A stretch of DNA of 64,000 nucleotides from Nocardioides hwasunensis (GCF_014779665.1 NZ_JACXYY010000007.1:248001-312000), one strand, 5' to 3'. Shown: positions 8,708 through 17,317, counted from the first letter of the stretch. Numbers and translations are program-made. Notes: generated by a model from the sequence alone, not told the origin.

Positions 8708-9880
8708 GTGTCTTCCCCCACCTCCAGCAGCCCGCGCGGGTCCGCGCGCGGCAAGCGGGCTGCCGACCGGCCGCCGTCGCGGCTGCGGCGTGGGCGCAGG
8801 TCGGTCGCGGTCGAGCCGCCGCCGACGCCACCGACCCTCCCGGTCGCTCCCGTCGTGGAGGATCCTCCGTTCCCCGGGCCGGGGCGCCGGATGCTGGCGA
8901 CCTGGTTCGGCGTGCTCGCCCTCGGGTGCGCCGTCCTCGCCTGGTCGGCCGTCAACGGCATCTGGCACCACAACCAGACCCTGCGGGCGATCGGGGCCGG
9001 CCCGGAGTGGATCGACGGCGTCGGCTCGGTCCTGGTGGTCACCGCGCTGGCGTGGTTCCTCGGCACCCGCACGGCCGGTCGCCCCCTCATCTCGGCGGGC
9101 CTCGCCTTCGTCCTCGGCGTCGCGAGCCTCCTCGTCGGTGGCCGGGTGCTGCCGACCGGTGCCGCGGTGATGACCTGCGTCATCGGCAGCGTGTACGCCG
9201 TGATGGTGACCGTGCCGGCCGTGACGTGGCTGCGCTCGGTCCGCGAGGTGCTCGTGTCGACGGTCGTCGCCGGGATCACCGCGTTCGCAGCCGTGGGCTT
9301 CGAGCCGACCGTCGCCACCGAGCGCTTCGACCTCGCAGCCCTCTTCCTCGCGCTCGGCCTGGTCTTCACCATCGTCTACCGACTCGGCGCCGGACTGCAC
9401 GGACTCGGCAGGCGCGGGCTGATCGTCGTCGCGATCGGCATCGCCGTGCTGGTCCTGACGCTGGCGTACGCCGAGCTGCTGCGCCGCTACGGCGCCCAGT
9501 CCTTCGTCTCCTCGATCCTCGACTTCACCGACTGGACCACCGACCGCATCGGCGCCTTCCCGCGGCCGCTCGTCGTGCTCCTGGGCATCCCGGCGCTCGT
9601 GTGGGGCACCCACGTCCGCGCCCGCCGGCGCCAGGGGTGGTGGGTGTGCGCGTTCGGCGTCGCGGCCACGGTGCCGCTGGCCACGGGCCTCGTGTCGCCG
9701 GACAGCTCCTACGCCGACGCCGGCCTGCGGGCGGCGTACTCCCTCGTCCTCGGTGTGCTGCTCGGCTACCTGATCATCCGCGCCGACCTGGCGCTGACCG
9801 GGACCAAGGGTCGCGGCGGACGCCGCGCCGAGGAGGCCGGGCCGCACCGGCCGGAGCCGCGCCGGTTCGCCGAGCTGTGA
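8708..9880 (+). CDS. Polytopic membrane protein, unknown function
   Basis: A 390-residue protein. The first ~60 residues are Ser/Arg/Pro-rich and cytoplasmic in character. These are followed by about nine hydrophobic segments (for example GVLALGCAVLAWSAV, LVVTALAWFLG, VMTCVIGSVYAVM, LIVVAIGIAVLVLTLAYAELL) and a short basic tail. No enzymatic motif was seen. The GTG at 8708 follows TAACCT at 8694-8699, 8 nt upstream; that hexamer overlaps the stop codon of the amidase gene. It looks like a lineage-specific integral membrane protein. I do not recognise a function. Confidence 0.8.
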   Translation: MSSPTSSSPRGSARGKRAADRPPSRLRRGRRSVAVEPPPTPPTLPVAPVVEDPPFPGPGRRMLATWFGVLALGCAVLAWSAVNGIWHHNQTLRAIGAGPEWIDGVGSVLVVTALAWFLGTRTAGRPLISAGLAFVLGVASLLVGGRVLPTGAAVMTCVIGSVYAVMVTVPAVTWLRSVREVLVSTVVAGITAFAAVGFEPTVATERFDLAALFLALGLVFTIVYRLGAGLHGLGRRGLIVVAIGIAVLVLTLAYAELLRRYGAQSFVSSILDFTDWTTDRIGAFPRPLVVLLGIPALVWGTHVRARRRQGWWVCAFGVAATVPLATGLVSPDSSYADAGLRAAYSLVLGVLLGYLIIRADLALTGTKGRGGRRAEEAGPHRPEPRRFAEL

Positions 9881-9925
9881 GGTCCGATCCCTGCATACGG
9901 CGCGGTAACCGCTAACGTCGGCGGC

Positions 9926-10153
9926 ATGGCCCGTCCCACCTCCCTCGAGATCGTGTCCGAGCTGGTCGCCAACGTGCTGGTGATCGAGGTCGCGGAGGGC
10001 GACCGCGTCGAGGCCGGTGACACCGTGGTGCTGCTGGAGTCGATGAAGATGGAGATCCCGATGCTCGCCGAGCGCGCGGGCACCGTCACCGCCATCAAGG
10101 TGACGGTCGGCGACGTCGTGCAGGACGGCGACGTCCTCGTCGTCCTCGACTGA
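9926..10153 (+). CDS. Biotin/lipoyl carrier domain protein
   Basis: A stand-alone 75-residue biotinyl carrier domain. ESMKMEIPM places the biotin-accepting lysine at residue 41, flanked by the two half-barrel motifs (VEAGDTVVLLES and VQDGDVLVVLD). Such small BCCPs serve acyl-CoA carboxylases, but no carboxylase or biotin ligase gene is nearby, so its partner is unknown. TAACGT at 9913-9918 lies 7 nt before the ATG, suggesting a leaderless transcript. Confidence 0.9.
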   Translation: MARPTSLEIVSELVANVLVIEVAEGDRVEAGDTVVLLESMKMEIPMLAERAGTVTAIKVTVGDVVQDGDVLVVLD

Positions 10154-10191
10154 TCCTCGCTGCCGACTCCTCGGAGCCCTAGGCTCCTGCC

Positions 10192-10848
10192 ATGAGCCCC
10201 GCGCGCGCCCGGACCGTGCACCTCGTCGTCGCCGTCCTCGCCTGGGGAGCGGTGCTCTTCCAGCTCGTCCTGGTGCTCCGGGGCTCGGACGTGCTGCTCG
10301 AGGACGACCCGCCCGGCATGGGGGAGCGCATCTATCGCTTCTTCGCCTACTTCACGATCCAGAGCAACCTGCTGGTCGCGATCCCCTCCACGGTCCTGGC
10401 CCGCGACCCGCTCGCCGACCGGCCCTGGTGGCGGGTGGCACGGCTGGCCGGCCTCGTCGGCATCACCGTCACCGGGCTGGTGCACTTCTTCCTGCTCCGT
10501 CCGCTGCTCCACCTCGACGGTGCCGACTGGCTCGCCGACAAGTGGCTGCACATGGTCGTCCCGGTCGTGGCCGTCGCCGCCTGGGCCTGGGTCGGACCCC
10601 GGCCGAGGGCCAGCGTGCGGGACGCGGCGTACGCCATCGTCTGGCCCATCGCGTGGACGGCGTGGACGCTGGTCTTCGCCGAGATCGACGGGTGGGTGCC
10701 CTATCCGTTCATGGACGCCGACAAGGACGGCTGGGGCCCGGTCCTCGTCGCGTGCGGCGGGATCACGCTGCTGTTCGTCGGCTTCTTCGCGCTCTACGTG
10801 TGGCTCGACCGCACGCTGTCGCCGACGCCGCCCTCGGCCGAGGCTTGA
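10192..10848 (+). CDS. Pr6Pr family membrane protein
   Basis: A 218-residue integral membrane protein with about six hydrophobic segments. RIYRFFAYFTIQSNLLVAI and the later HMVVPVVAVAAW, with conserved aromatic and charged positions, resemble the FAR-17a/AIG1-like (Pr6Pr) family. Its eukaryotic members include fatty acid ester hydrolases with a Thr/His catalytic pair: a Thr in YFTIQSN and a His in KWLHMVVP would correspond. Enzymatic activity is inference. The ATG at 10192 is preceded by TAGGCT with a 6-nt gap. Confidence 0.75.
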   Translation: MSPARARTVHLVVAVLAWGAVLFQLVLVLRGSDVLLEDDPPGMGERIYRFFAYFTIQSNLLVAIPSTVLARDPLADRPWWRVARLAGLVGITVTGLVHFFLLRPLLHLDGADWLADKWLHMVVPVVAVAAWAWVGPRPRASVRDAAYAIVWPIAWTAWTLVFAEIDGWVPYPFMDADKDGWGPVLVACGGITLLFVGFFALYVWLDRTLSPTPPSAEA

Positions 10849-10892
10849 GCCGCGCCGTCGCGGGCGCGCGGGGCCGGGGCTAGTGTCGAGGG

Positions 10893-11903
10893 ATGGAATT
10901 CCGATACCTCGGCGACAGCGGACTCAAGATCTCCGAGATCACCTACGGCAACTGGCTCACCCACGGCTCCCAGGTCGAGAACGACGTCGCCACGCAGTGC
11001 GTGCGCGCCGCGCTCGACGAGGGCATCTCGACCTTCGACACGGCTGACGTCTACGCCAACACCGCGGCCGAGACGGTGCTCGGCGAGGCGTTGAAGGGCG
11101 AGCGGCGCGAGTCGCTGGAGATCTTCACCAAGGTCTACTGGCCGACCGGCCCGAAGGGCAAGAACGACGTCGGCCTGTCCCGCAAGCACATCATGGAGGG
11201 GATCAACGGCTCCCTCGAGCGCCTGCAGACCGACTACGTCGACCTCTACCAGGCCCACCGCTTCGACACCGAGACCCCGCTCGAGGAGACGATGCAGGCC
11301 TTCGCCGACGTCGTGCGCCAGGGCAAGGCGCTCTACATCGGCGTCAGCGAGTGGACCGCCGACCAGATCCGCGCCGGCGTCGAGCTGTCCAAGGAGCTCG
11401 GCTTCCAGCTGATCTCGAGCCAGCCGCAGTACTCCATGCTCTGGCGCGTCATCGAGGACGAGGTCGTGCCGGCCTCGCGGGAGCTCGGTGTCTCGCAGAT
11501 CGTGTGGAGCCCGATCGCGCAGGGCGTGCTCACCGGCAAGTACAAGCCCGGGGCAGAGCCGCCGGCCGGCTCGCGCGCGACCGACACCAAGGGCGGCGCC
11601 GACATGATCTCGCGCTGGATGAAGGACGACGTCCTCACCGCGGTGCAGGACCTCGAGCCGATCGCCTCCGACCTCGGGCTGAGCATGGCCCAGCTCGCCG
11701 TCGCCTGGGTGCTCCAGAACGACAACGTGGCCGCCGCCCTCGTCGGTGCCTCGCGCCCTGAGCAGGTCGCCGACAACGTCAAGGCCGCCGGCGTACGCCT
11801 CGACGCCGACGTGATGAAGCGCATCGACGACGCCATCGGCTCGGTCGTGGTCCGCGACCCGAAGCTGACCGCGGAGAACTCGCCGAAGTCCCGCCCGGTC
11901 TGA
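10893..11903 (+). CDS. Aldo/keto reductase
   Basis: A 336-residue NADPH-dependent TIM-barrel oxidoreductase, similar to the voltage-gated K-channel beta-subunit-like (AKR6/YghZ-type) branch. The catalytic tetrad is visible as Asp and Tyr in FDTADVYAN, Lys in IFTKVYW and His in LYQAHRFD. The C-terminal NDNVAAALVGASRPEQ forms the cofactor-binding edge. It probably reduces small aldehydes or ketones. The promoter is leaderless-type (TAGTGT at 10881-10886, 6 nt before ATG). It converges on the MFS gene, with a long inverted repeat between them at 11969-12029. Confidence 0.92.
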   Translation: MEFRYLGDSGLKISEITYGNWLTHGSQVENDVATQCVRAALDEGISTFDTADVYANTAAETVLGEALKGERRESLEIFTKVYWPTGPKGKNDVGLSRKHIMEGINGSLERLQTDYVDLYQAHRFDTETPLEETMQAFADVVRQGKALYIGVSEWTADQIRAGVELSKELGFQLISSQPQYSMLWRVIEDEVVPASRELGVSQIVWSPIAQGVLTGKYKPGAEPPAGSRATDTKGGADMISRWMKDDVLTAVQDLEPIASDLGLSMAQLAVAWVLQNDNVAAALVGASRPEQVADNVKAAGVRLDADVMKRIDDAIGSVVVRDPKLTAENSPKSRPV

Positions 11904-11968
11904 CCCGCGCCGCCGCGGTCGTGGCGCCGGGCCTGCGGTCTGGAGGCAACGACCGTCGCCCGCGCCGG

Positions 11969-12029
11969 ACACGTGTCCGCGAAGTTGCCCTGAGTCGGAC
12001 CGATCGGGGGCGACATCTCGGACACGTGT
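11969..12029. other. Long imperfect inverted repeat between convergent genes
   Basis: Two 22-nt arms (11969-11990 and 12008-12029) are complementary except for three spaced positions near the loop. The loop is 17 nt. The outer 11 bp are perfect and begin with ACACGTGT. The element could be a bidirectional terminator for the aldo/keto reductase and MFS genes, but it has no T-tract. It has the same build as the elements at 37897-37955 and 53790-53842. Confidence 0.7.
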
Positions 12030-12068
12030 GCGTCCGGGCGGGAGTACGACGGCTCCGGACGGCGGCGG

Positions 12069-13334
12069 TCAGGCGACCCGCGTGATCCGGTAGCGCACGA
12101 ACGCCGGCACGAGGAGCGCGGCGAGGACTGTGAAGACCACCACGAGCACGCCGCCACCCGCCGCGGCGACCGCGGCACCGGTGGCTGCCGCGGTCGCACC
12201 GTGGGCCACGTCGGCGATGCGGGGTCCGCCGGCGACCACGACGATGAAGATGCCCTGCAGGCGCCCGCGGACCGAGTCGTCGGCGGCGGCCTGGAGCATC
12301 GACATCCGGAAGGCCGCTGAGGCCATGTCGGCCGCGCCCCCGATCGCGAGCATGAGGACCGCGACGGTGAGCATGGCGGCCGGGGCGAGCGAGGCGAACA
12401 TCGCCGAGACGCCGAAGCCGACCATCGCCACGCCCCACACGACGATCGAGATGATGACCGCGAGGCCCTGGCGCTCGACCCGCGAGACCCAGCCCGACAG
12501 CACGCCGCCGACGACCGCGCCGGCCGGGATGGCGGCGAAGAGCAGGGCGAAGGCCAGCCCGCCCTCGCTCGGTCCGCCGAAGTCGACGTGCGCCATCTCG
12601 GGGAACAGCGCCCGCGGCATGCCGAAGACCATGGCGATCAGGTCGACGACGAAGGACATCATCAGCACCGGCTGGGTGCGCAGGTAGCGGAACCCGTCGA
12701 TCACCGCCGACAGCCCGGGTGTCACGGTCGCCCCGATGACCGGCAGCGCGGGGAGGCCGACCACCGCGCCGAGGGTGGCGAAGAGCGTGATCGTGTCGAG
12801 CAGGTAGAGCCACGAGAAGCCGATCAGCGGGATCAGCGCGCCGCCGACGAGGGGGCCCGCGATACCACCGGCCTGCATCACGGTCATGTTGAGCGAGTTG
12901 GCCGCGGGCAGCAGCTCCTTGTCGAGCAGCCTCGGGAGCAGGGCCGAGCGCGTCGGCTGGTTGACCGCGAAGAACGCCTGCTGCACCGCGAACAGCGACA
13001 GCAGCAGCCACACGTCCTCCGCGCCGAGCGCGGCCTGGGCCCAGAAGCACGCGCTGGTCACGATCAGCCCGGTCGTGGTGATCATCAGCAGCGTGCGCCG
13101 GTCGAAGACGTCGGCCAGCGCGCCGCCCCACAGACCGAAGACGACCAGCGGGATCAGCCCGAAGACACCGGTCAACCCGACGTACGCCGACGAGCCGGTC
13201 ATCGCATAGATCTGCGCGGGCACCGCCACGACGGTCAGTTGGGCTCCGATGACCGTGACGATGTTGGCCAGCCACAGCCGCTTGAAGTGCGGGTTGGCGA
13301 GCGGCCGGGTGTCCGCCAGCAGTCGCCTGTCCAC
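12069..13334 (-). CDS. MFS exporter (EntS-like)
   Basis: A 421-residue major facilitator with 12 hydrophobic segments. FGLWGGALADVFDRRTLL is the MFS motif A loop after TM2, and NQPTRSALLPRLL is typical of the EntS/MFS_3 exporter family, which exports siderophores or small drugs. The substrate is unknown. The GTG at 13334 has TAGCCT at the complement of 13341-13346 with a 6-nt gap. The gene diverges from the arsR gene with 66 bp between starts, so its promoter lies within ~60 bp of the metal-sensor operator. Whether it belongs to that regulon is unknown. Confidence 0.88.
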   Translation of the reverse strand: MDRRLLADTRPLANPHFKRLWLANIVTVIGAQLTVVAVPAQIYAMTGSSAYVGLTGVFGLIPLVVFGLWGGALADVFDRRTLLMITTTGLIVTSACFWAQAALGAEDVWLLLSLFAVQQAFFAVNQPTRSALLPRLLDKELLPAANSLNMTVMQAGGIAGPLVGGALIPLIGFSWLYLLDTITLFATLGAVVGLPALPVIGATVTPGLSAVIDGFRYLRTQPVLMMSFVVDLIAMVFGMPRALFPEMAHVDFGGPSEGGLAFALLFAAIPAGAVVGGVLSGWVSRVERQGLAVIISIVVWGVAMVGFGVSAMFASLAPAAMLTVAVLMLAIGGAADMASAAFRMSMLQAAADDSVRGRLQGIFIVVVAGGPRIADVAHGATAAATGAAVAAAGGGVLVVVFTVLAALLVPAFVRYRITRVA

Positions 13335-13388
13335 CTTCGCAGGCTAGGCGACCCGCAGGCGGGGCCGGGTGGGTGGTCCACGATGACC

Positions 13389-13410
13389 TAGCATCGTCGG
13401 GTGGCGATGA
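13389..13410 (+). promoter_or_regulatory. arsR promoter -10 overlapped by predicted operator
   Basis: TAGCAT at 13389-13394 is a -10 hexamer 6 nt before the GTG start. The dyad CATCG (13392-13396), an 8-nt spacer and CGATG (13405-13409) overlaps both it and the predicted transcription start. The same layout, TANCATCG-N8-CGATGA, recurs at the CDF promoter (14451-14472). This points to one shared regulator binding both sites. Confidence 0.7.
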
Positions 13411-13739
13411 AGCAGGAGACCGACGGCCTGACCGCCGAGGCCGCCCTCTTCCACGCGCTGTCGGATCCCTCGAGGCTGCTGATCGTGCGCCACCTCGTCC
13501 TCGGTGAGCACCGCGTCGTCGACCTCACCGCCCACCTCGGTCTGGCGCAGAGCACCGTCTCCAAGCACCTCGCGTGCCTCAAGGACTGCGGCCTGGTCAC
13601 CTCGCGTCCGGAGGGGCGGGCGTCGATGTGGTCGCTCAACCACAGCGACGAGCTGCTCGAGGTCCTCGGCACCGCGGAGCGCCTGCTCGACCTCACGGCC
13701 GTCAGCCCCGGGCACCACTACGAGGACCACCACGGCTGA
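13401..13739 (+). CDS. ArsR/SmtB metal sensor, CmtR-like
   Basis: A 112-residue winged-helix repressor. The recognition helix segment LAQSTVSKHLACLKDCGLV carries Cys59 and Cys63 in a C-x3-C arrangement. This is the position of the metal ligands in mycobacterial CmtR, a Cd/Pb sensor. The C-terminus HHYEDHHG is His-rich and could complete the site, as CmtR's third cysteine does. I predict a repressor that leaves DNA on binding Cd, Pb or Zn. The GTG at 13401 is preferred over the ATG at 13407 because the -10 hexamer sits 6 nt before it. A matching operator occurs at the CDF gene ~1 kb away. Confidence 0.88.
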   Translation: MAMKQETDGLTAEAALFHALSDPSRLLIVRHLVLGEHRVVDLTAHLGLAQSTVSKHLACLKDCGLVTSRPEGRASMWSLNHSDELLEVLGTAERLLDLTAVSPGHHYEDHHG

Positions 13740-13757
13740 GGGAGCGGACGGCGCGCC

Positions 13758-14366
13758 TCAGAGCAGGGTCGACCAGTAGTCCCAGAACCGCTCGAGGATC
13801 AGCAGCACCACGACCATGTAGGCGAGCACCAGCAGCGGTGCGTGCCAGTCGCGCAGCACTGCCGCCGGTCGCCCGGCCGCGCCTTTGCCGAGGACGCCCG
13901 CCGAGACGTTGCGGAGCGTGACGTAGAGGAACATCGGGATCACCACGACCCACACGACCATGCAGTAGGGGCAGAGCGCGCCGATCCGGTAGAGGCTCTG
14001 GAAGACCAGCCACGAGATGAAGACCATCGCGACGGTGACGCCGACTTGGAGCCCGGCCCAGTACCACCGGGCGAGCCGCGCGCCGCCGAGCAGCGCCATG
14101 CCCGTCGCGATGACGACGGGGAACGACGCGACGCCGATGATCGGGTTGGGGAAGCCGAGCAGCGAGGCCTGTGCGGACTCCATCACGTTGCCGCAGCTGA
14201 GCACCGGGTTGATGCTGCAGCTGGGCACGTACGAGCTGTCCTCGAAGAGCCGCAGCCGCTCGAGCAGCAGCACGAAGGCTGCCACGAAGGCGATCAGACC
14301 GCCGACGACGAGGCCCCAGGCGAGGCGGCGGTCGTCGGTCACCGGCTCCGGGTCGTGCTGGCTCAT
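13758..14366 (-). CDS. Vitamin K epoxide reductase family protein
   Basis: A 202-residue membrane protein of the VKOR family, with four to five TM helices. It has both redox pairs: loop cysteines Cys50 and Cys58 (SCSINPVLSCG) and the active-site CPYC at 132-135. Bacterial VKOR reoxidises a DsbA-like thiol oxidase using quinone and supports disulfide formation in secreted proteins. There is no fused or adjacent thioredoxin domain. The ATG at 14366 has GAGGAC 7 nt upstream; a longer start would add a basic, unconserved leader. It lies between, and opposite to, the metal sensor and CDF genes. Confidence 0.92.
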   Translation of the reverse strand: MSQHDPEPVTDDRRLAWGLVVGGLIAFVAAFVLLLERLRLFEDSSYVPSCSINPVLSCGNVMESAQASLLGFPNPIIGVASFPVVIATGMALLGGARLARWYWAGLQVGVTVAMVFISWLVFQSLYRIGALCPYCMVVWVVVIPMFLYVTLRNVSAGVLGKGAAGRPAAVLRDWHAPLLVLAYMVVVLLILERFWDYWSTLL

Positions 14367-14450
14367 CCGTGGTCCTCGGCGCGTGGGCGGGTCTGGTCGG
14401 CTCCATCCTGCGGCATGCGAGCAAGGTGGACGGCGACGCCCCGTCCGGTC

Positions 14451-14472
14451 TATCATCGCCAAAGAGCGATGA
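14451..14472 (+). promoter_or_regulatory. CDF promoter -10 with predicted metal-sensor operator
   Basis: TATCAT at 14451-14456 is a good -10 hexamer. The dyad TCATCGC (14453-14459), N6, GCGATGA (14466-14472) overlaps it and the expected start site. The core CATCG-N8-CGATG and its register relative to the -10 are identical to those at the arsR promoter. This predicts repression of the CDF exporter by the CmtR-like protein. Confidence 0.72.
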
Positions 14473-14500
14473 CAAAGATGACAGGCGATGGAGGATGCAC

Positions 14501-15400
14501 GTGGGTGCAGGACACGGTCACGGCAGTGCGGCGGGCCGGCACCGCTGGCGCCTGGCCGTCGCGTTCGGCCTCGTCGCGAGCTTCTTCGTCGTCGAGCTCG
14601 TGGTCGGCCTCGCCGCCCAGTCGCTCGCGCTGATCTCCGACGCCGGCCACATGGCCGCCGACGTGGTCGCGCTGGGCGCCGCGCTCGTGGCGACCAAGAT
14701 CGCCACCCGGCCCGACGGCACTGGTCGACGTACCTACGGCTCCTACCGCGCCGAGGTGTTCGCCTCCGGCCTCACGGTGCTGATCATGCTGGGCGTCTCG
14801 GCGTTCGTGGTGATCGAGGCCGTAGGCCGCATCGGCGGGCCCGTGGAGGTGGCGTCCGTACCGATGCTGGTCGTCGGCGCCCTCGGTCTGCTCGTCAACG
14901 TCGTCTGCCTGGCGCTGCTGCGGAGCGGGGCGCGGGAGTCGCTCAACGTCAAGGGCGCCTACTTCGAGGTGGTGGCCGACGCCGCCGGCAGCGTCGGAGT
15001 CATCGTCGCCGGGCTCCTCGTCAGCCTCACCGGCGCCGGCCAGTGGGACACCGTCGTCGCCGTCGCGATCGGTCTCTTCGTCGCGGTCCGGGCGGTGGTG
15101 CTCGGGCGTGAGGTGCTCGCCGTGCTCGGGCAGCACGCTCCGCAGGACGTCGACCTCGCCGCGGTCGTGCGCGACCTCGAGCAGGTCTCGGGCGTCGCCG
15201 AGGTGCACGACCTCCACGCGTGGACGCTGACCTCCGGGATGAACGTCGCCACCGCCCACCTCGTGGTGTGCGTCGGCGCCGACGCGCAGGCCGTCCTCGC
15301 CGGTGCGCAGACCACGCTGCGCGAGGGCCACGGCATCGACCACGCCACGCTCCAGGTCGAGGCCAACCCCGCCAAGGAGTGCCACGCCGCATCCTGGTGA
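14501..15400 (+). CDS. Cation diffusion facilitator (Zn/Cd exporter)
   Basis: A 299-residue CDF transporter with six TM helices. The His-rich start (GAGHGHGSAAGRHRW) is followed by TM2 with SLALISDAGHMAADV, the metal-binding D-x-x-H type site, and TM5 with YFEVVADAAGSVGV. The C-terminal ferredoxin-like domain contains VHDLHAWTLTSG. The family exchanges Zn or Cd for protons. The start is decided by the ribosome site: GGAGG at 14490-14494 is 6 nt before GTG 14501 but abuts the ATG at 14495. Regulation by the CmtR-like sensor is inferred from the shared operator. Confidence 0.9.
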   Translation: MGAGHGHGSAAGRHRWRLAVAFGLVASFFVVELVVGLAAQSLALISDAGHMAADVVALGAALVATKIATRPDGTGRRTYGSYRAEVFASGLTVLIMLGVSAFVVIEAVGRIGGPVEVASVPMLVVGALGLLVNVVCLALLRSGARESLNVKGAYFEVVADAAGSVGVIVAGLLVSLTGAGQWDTVVAVAIGLFVAVRAVVLGREVLAVLGQHAPQDVDLAAVVRDLEQVSGVAEVHDLHAWTLTSGMNVATAHLVVCVGADAQAVLAGAQTTLREGHGIDHATLQVEANPAKECHAASW

Positions 15401-15435
15401 GGTCGGCCGCGCCCACCCGATGAGAGGGTGTGCGC

Positions 15436-16056
15436 GTGACCGAGGCAGCCATCGAGCGTACGACGACCCCGACGATCGCGAAGACGGCGAACGTCCTGGC
15501 CAAAGGGCTGCTGGTCGGGATGCTGTTCCTCGCGGTGCTGTACCCCGACCAGGCCAACCTGCGCGACAAGGCCGCCGGGCTCCGCGCCGTCGGCTATCCG
15601 CTGGCCTCCTTCGTCGTGCCGGTCCTGTGGTGGACGCTCTGGCGCGACCGGATCTCGTTCCCGTGGCTGCCCGACCTCCTGATCACCATCACCTGCTTCA
15701 CCGACATCCTCGGCAACCGGATGGACCTCTACGACACGGTCTGGTGGTTCGACGACTGGATGCACTTCATGAACACCGGGCTCCTCGCGGCGGCGTTCAT
15801 CCTCCTCACGCTCTCGCGCGAGGTGGGGCTCGGCCGCGTCCTCGAGCGAGCCCTCGCGTTCGGTGCGACCGCGGCCATCGCCTGGGAGGTGGCCGAGTTC
15901 TTCGCCTTCATCAGCAGGTCGACCGAGCGGCGCTTCGCCTACGCCGACACGCTGAGCGACCTGAGTCTCGGCGTGCTCGGCGCCGTCGTCGCGGCGATCG
16001 TCGTCCATCGCTCGTGGCGCAGCGACCGCCTGCGGCGACCGGGGCCCCTGGCCTAG
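15436..16056 (+). CDS. DUF2238-like membrane protein
   Basis: A 206-residue protein with about six hydrophobic segments and several conserved polar residues near membranes (TDILGNRMDLYDTVWWFDDWMHFMNTG, WEVAEFFAF, TLSDLSLGVLGA). This pattern resembles the YjdF/DUF2238 family of uncharacterised membrane proteins. The GTG at 15436 has AGAGGG 7 nt upstream; the GTG at 15430 is too close to that site. It begins 35 bp after the CDF gene and may be cotranscribed, which hints at a metal link but does not prove one. Confidence 0.75.
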   Translation: MTEAAIERTTTPTIAKTANVLAKGLLVGMLFLAVLYPDQANLRDKAAGLRAVGYPLASFVVPVLWWTLWRDRISFPWLPDLLITITCFTDILGNRMDLYDTVWWFDDWMHFMNTGLLAAAFILLTLSREVGLGRVLERALAFGATAAIAWEVAEFFAFISRSTERRFAYADTLSDLSLGVLGAVVAAIVVHRSWRSDRLRRPGPLA

Positions 16057-16115
16057 GCGCGGCTATGGTGGAGGCGGAGTCATTCGCTCCGACCCTCGAA
16101 AAGCAGGAGCACACC

Positions 16116-16385
16116 ATGTTCGGGATCATCGGATTCCTCATCGCCGGCCTCATCATCGGAGCGCTGGCCCGACTCATCAAGCCCGGCAAGCAGAACCTGG
16201 GCCTCCTGGCCACCCTCGGCCTCGGCATCGTCGGCTCGATCATCGGCGGACTGCTCGCCTCGATGATCGGCACCGGTGACATCGGCGAGCTCAACGTCCT
16301 CGGCTTCATCTTCGCGGTGATCGCCGCCGTGCTGCTGATCGGCGTCGCCGAGACCGTCGCGGGCAAGGACAAGACCCGGGTCTGA
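16116..16385 (+). CDS. GlsB/YeaQ/YmgE family stress membrane protein
   Basis: An 89-residue, very hydrophobic Gly-rich protein with three TM segments: FGIIGFLIAGLIIGALARLI, a middle GLGIVGSIIGGLLASMI and a C-terminal FIFAVIAAVLLIGVAE. It matches the transglycosylase-associated (Tag/GlsB/YeaQ) family, which is induced by general stress in other bacteria. Its molecular function is unknown. The ATG at 16116 has GCAGGAG upstream. The gene is followed by a strong hairpin. Confidence 0.9.
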   Translation: MFGIIGFLIAGLIIGALARLIKPGKQNLGLLATLGLGIVGSIIGGLLASMIGTGDIGELNVLGFIFAVIAAVLLIGVAETVAGKDKTRV

Positions 16386-16413
16386 TCCCGGTGCACACCC
16401 GCAGCTCCAGAGG

Positions 16414-16449
16414 CCCGGACGCCCATCCCCGACGGGGTGGGTGTCCGGG
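16414..16449. terminator. Bidirectional terminator hairpin
   Basis: Stem CCCGGAC...GTCCGGG, continuing CCCA/TGGG and CCCC/GGGG around a very small loop, gives about 15 paired bases. It lies between the convergent GlsB-like and HAD-IIA genes. It has no long T-tract, as usual in GC-rich actinobacteria. Confidence 0.8.
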
Positions 16450-16466
16450 TCTCGGCGCGTCGCGGG

Positions 16467-17276
16467 TCAGGCCTCGTCGGGACGGAACAGCTCGCCGACC
16501 AGCGACACCACGTCGGCGATCGAGTCGACGACCCGCGTGGGTCGGTAGGGGAAGTCCTCCACCTGGTGCCGCTCGGTGGCACCGGTCGCGACCAGGATCG
16601 TGCGCAGGCCGGCTTCGAGGCCGCTGATGATGTCGGTGTCCATCCGGTCGCCGATCATCACGGTGGTCTCCGAGTGCGCCTCGAGCCGGTTGAGGGCGGA
16701 GCGCATCATCAGCGGGTTGGGCTTGCCGATGAAGTAGGGCGAGCGTCCCGTCGCGGTGCTGATCAGCGCGGCCACCGATCCCGTCGCCGGCAGCATCCCC
16801 TGGGCGCTCGGACCACTCGGGTCGGGGTTGGTCGCGATGAAGCGCGCCCCGTCGTTGATGAGGCGGATCGCCCGGGTGATGGCCTCGAACGAGTAGGTCC
16901 GCGTCTCGCCGAGGACGACGTAGTCGGGGTCGCGGTCGGTCATCACGTAGCCGATGTCGTGCACGGCCGCGGTCAGGCCCGACTCGCCCACGACGTAGGC
17001 CGACCCTCCCGGACGCTGGTCGTCGAGGAACTGCGCGGTCGCGAGCGCCGAGGTCCAGATGGAGTCCTCCGGCACGTCGATGCCGCTGCTGCGCAGCAGA
17101 CGCACGCGCAGGTCGCGCGGGGTGTAGATCGAGTTGTTGGTCAGGACCAGGAAGGGGATCTCCTGCTCGCGCAGGGCGGCGATGAACTCCTTCGCGCCGG
17201 GGATCGGGTCCTCCTCTCGGACGAGCACGCCGTCCATGTCGGTCAGCCAGGTGAGGACGGGTCGGGTCTCGGTCAC
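16467..17276 (-). CDS. HAD-IIA phosphatase (NagD-like)
   Basis: A 269-residue HAD hydrolase of the IIA (NagD/4-nitrophenylphosphatase) type. DMDGVLV near residue 14 is the nucleophile motif, LTNNS is motif [10 protein letters not shown] holds the conserved Lys-Pro, and [10 protein letters not shown] is the Mg site. Homologues dephosphorylate nucleoside monophosphates, PLP or glycolytic side products. The start is the GTG at 17276, diverging from the metalloprotease gene by 41 bp. Confidence 0.92.
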   Translation of the reverse strand: MTETRPVLTWLTDMDGVLVREEDPIPGAKEFIAALREQEIPFLVLTNNSIYTPRDLRVRLLRSSGIDVPEDSIWTSALATAQFLDDQRPGGSAYVVGESGLTAAVHDIGYVMTDRDPDYVVLGETRTYSFEAITRAIRLINDGARFIATNPDPSGPSAQGMLPATGSVAALISTATGRSPYFIGKPNPLMMRSALNRLEAHSETTVMIGDRMDTDIISGLEAGLRTILVATGATERHQVEDFPYRPTRVVDSIADVVSLVGELFRPDEA

Positions 17277-17317
17277 GAGGACAGTCTGACCGAGGTCGGC
17301 CGACGTAGGCTCGCATC

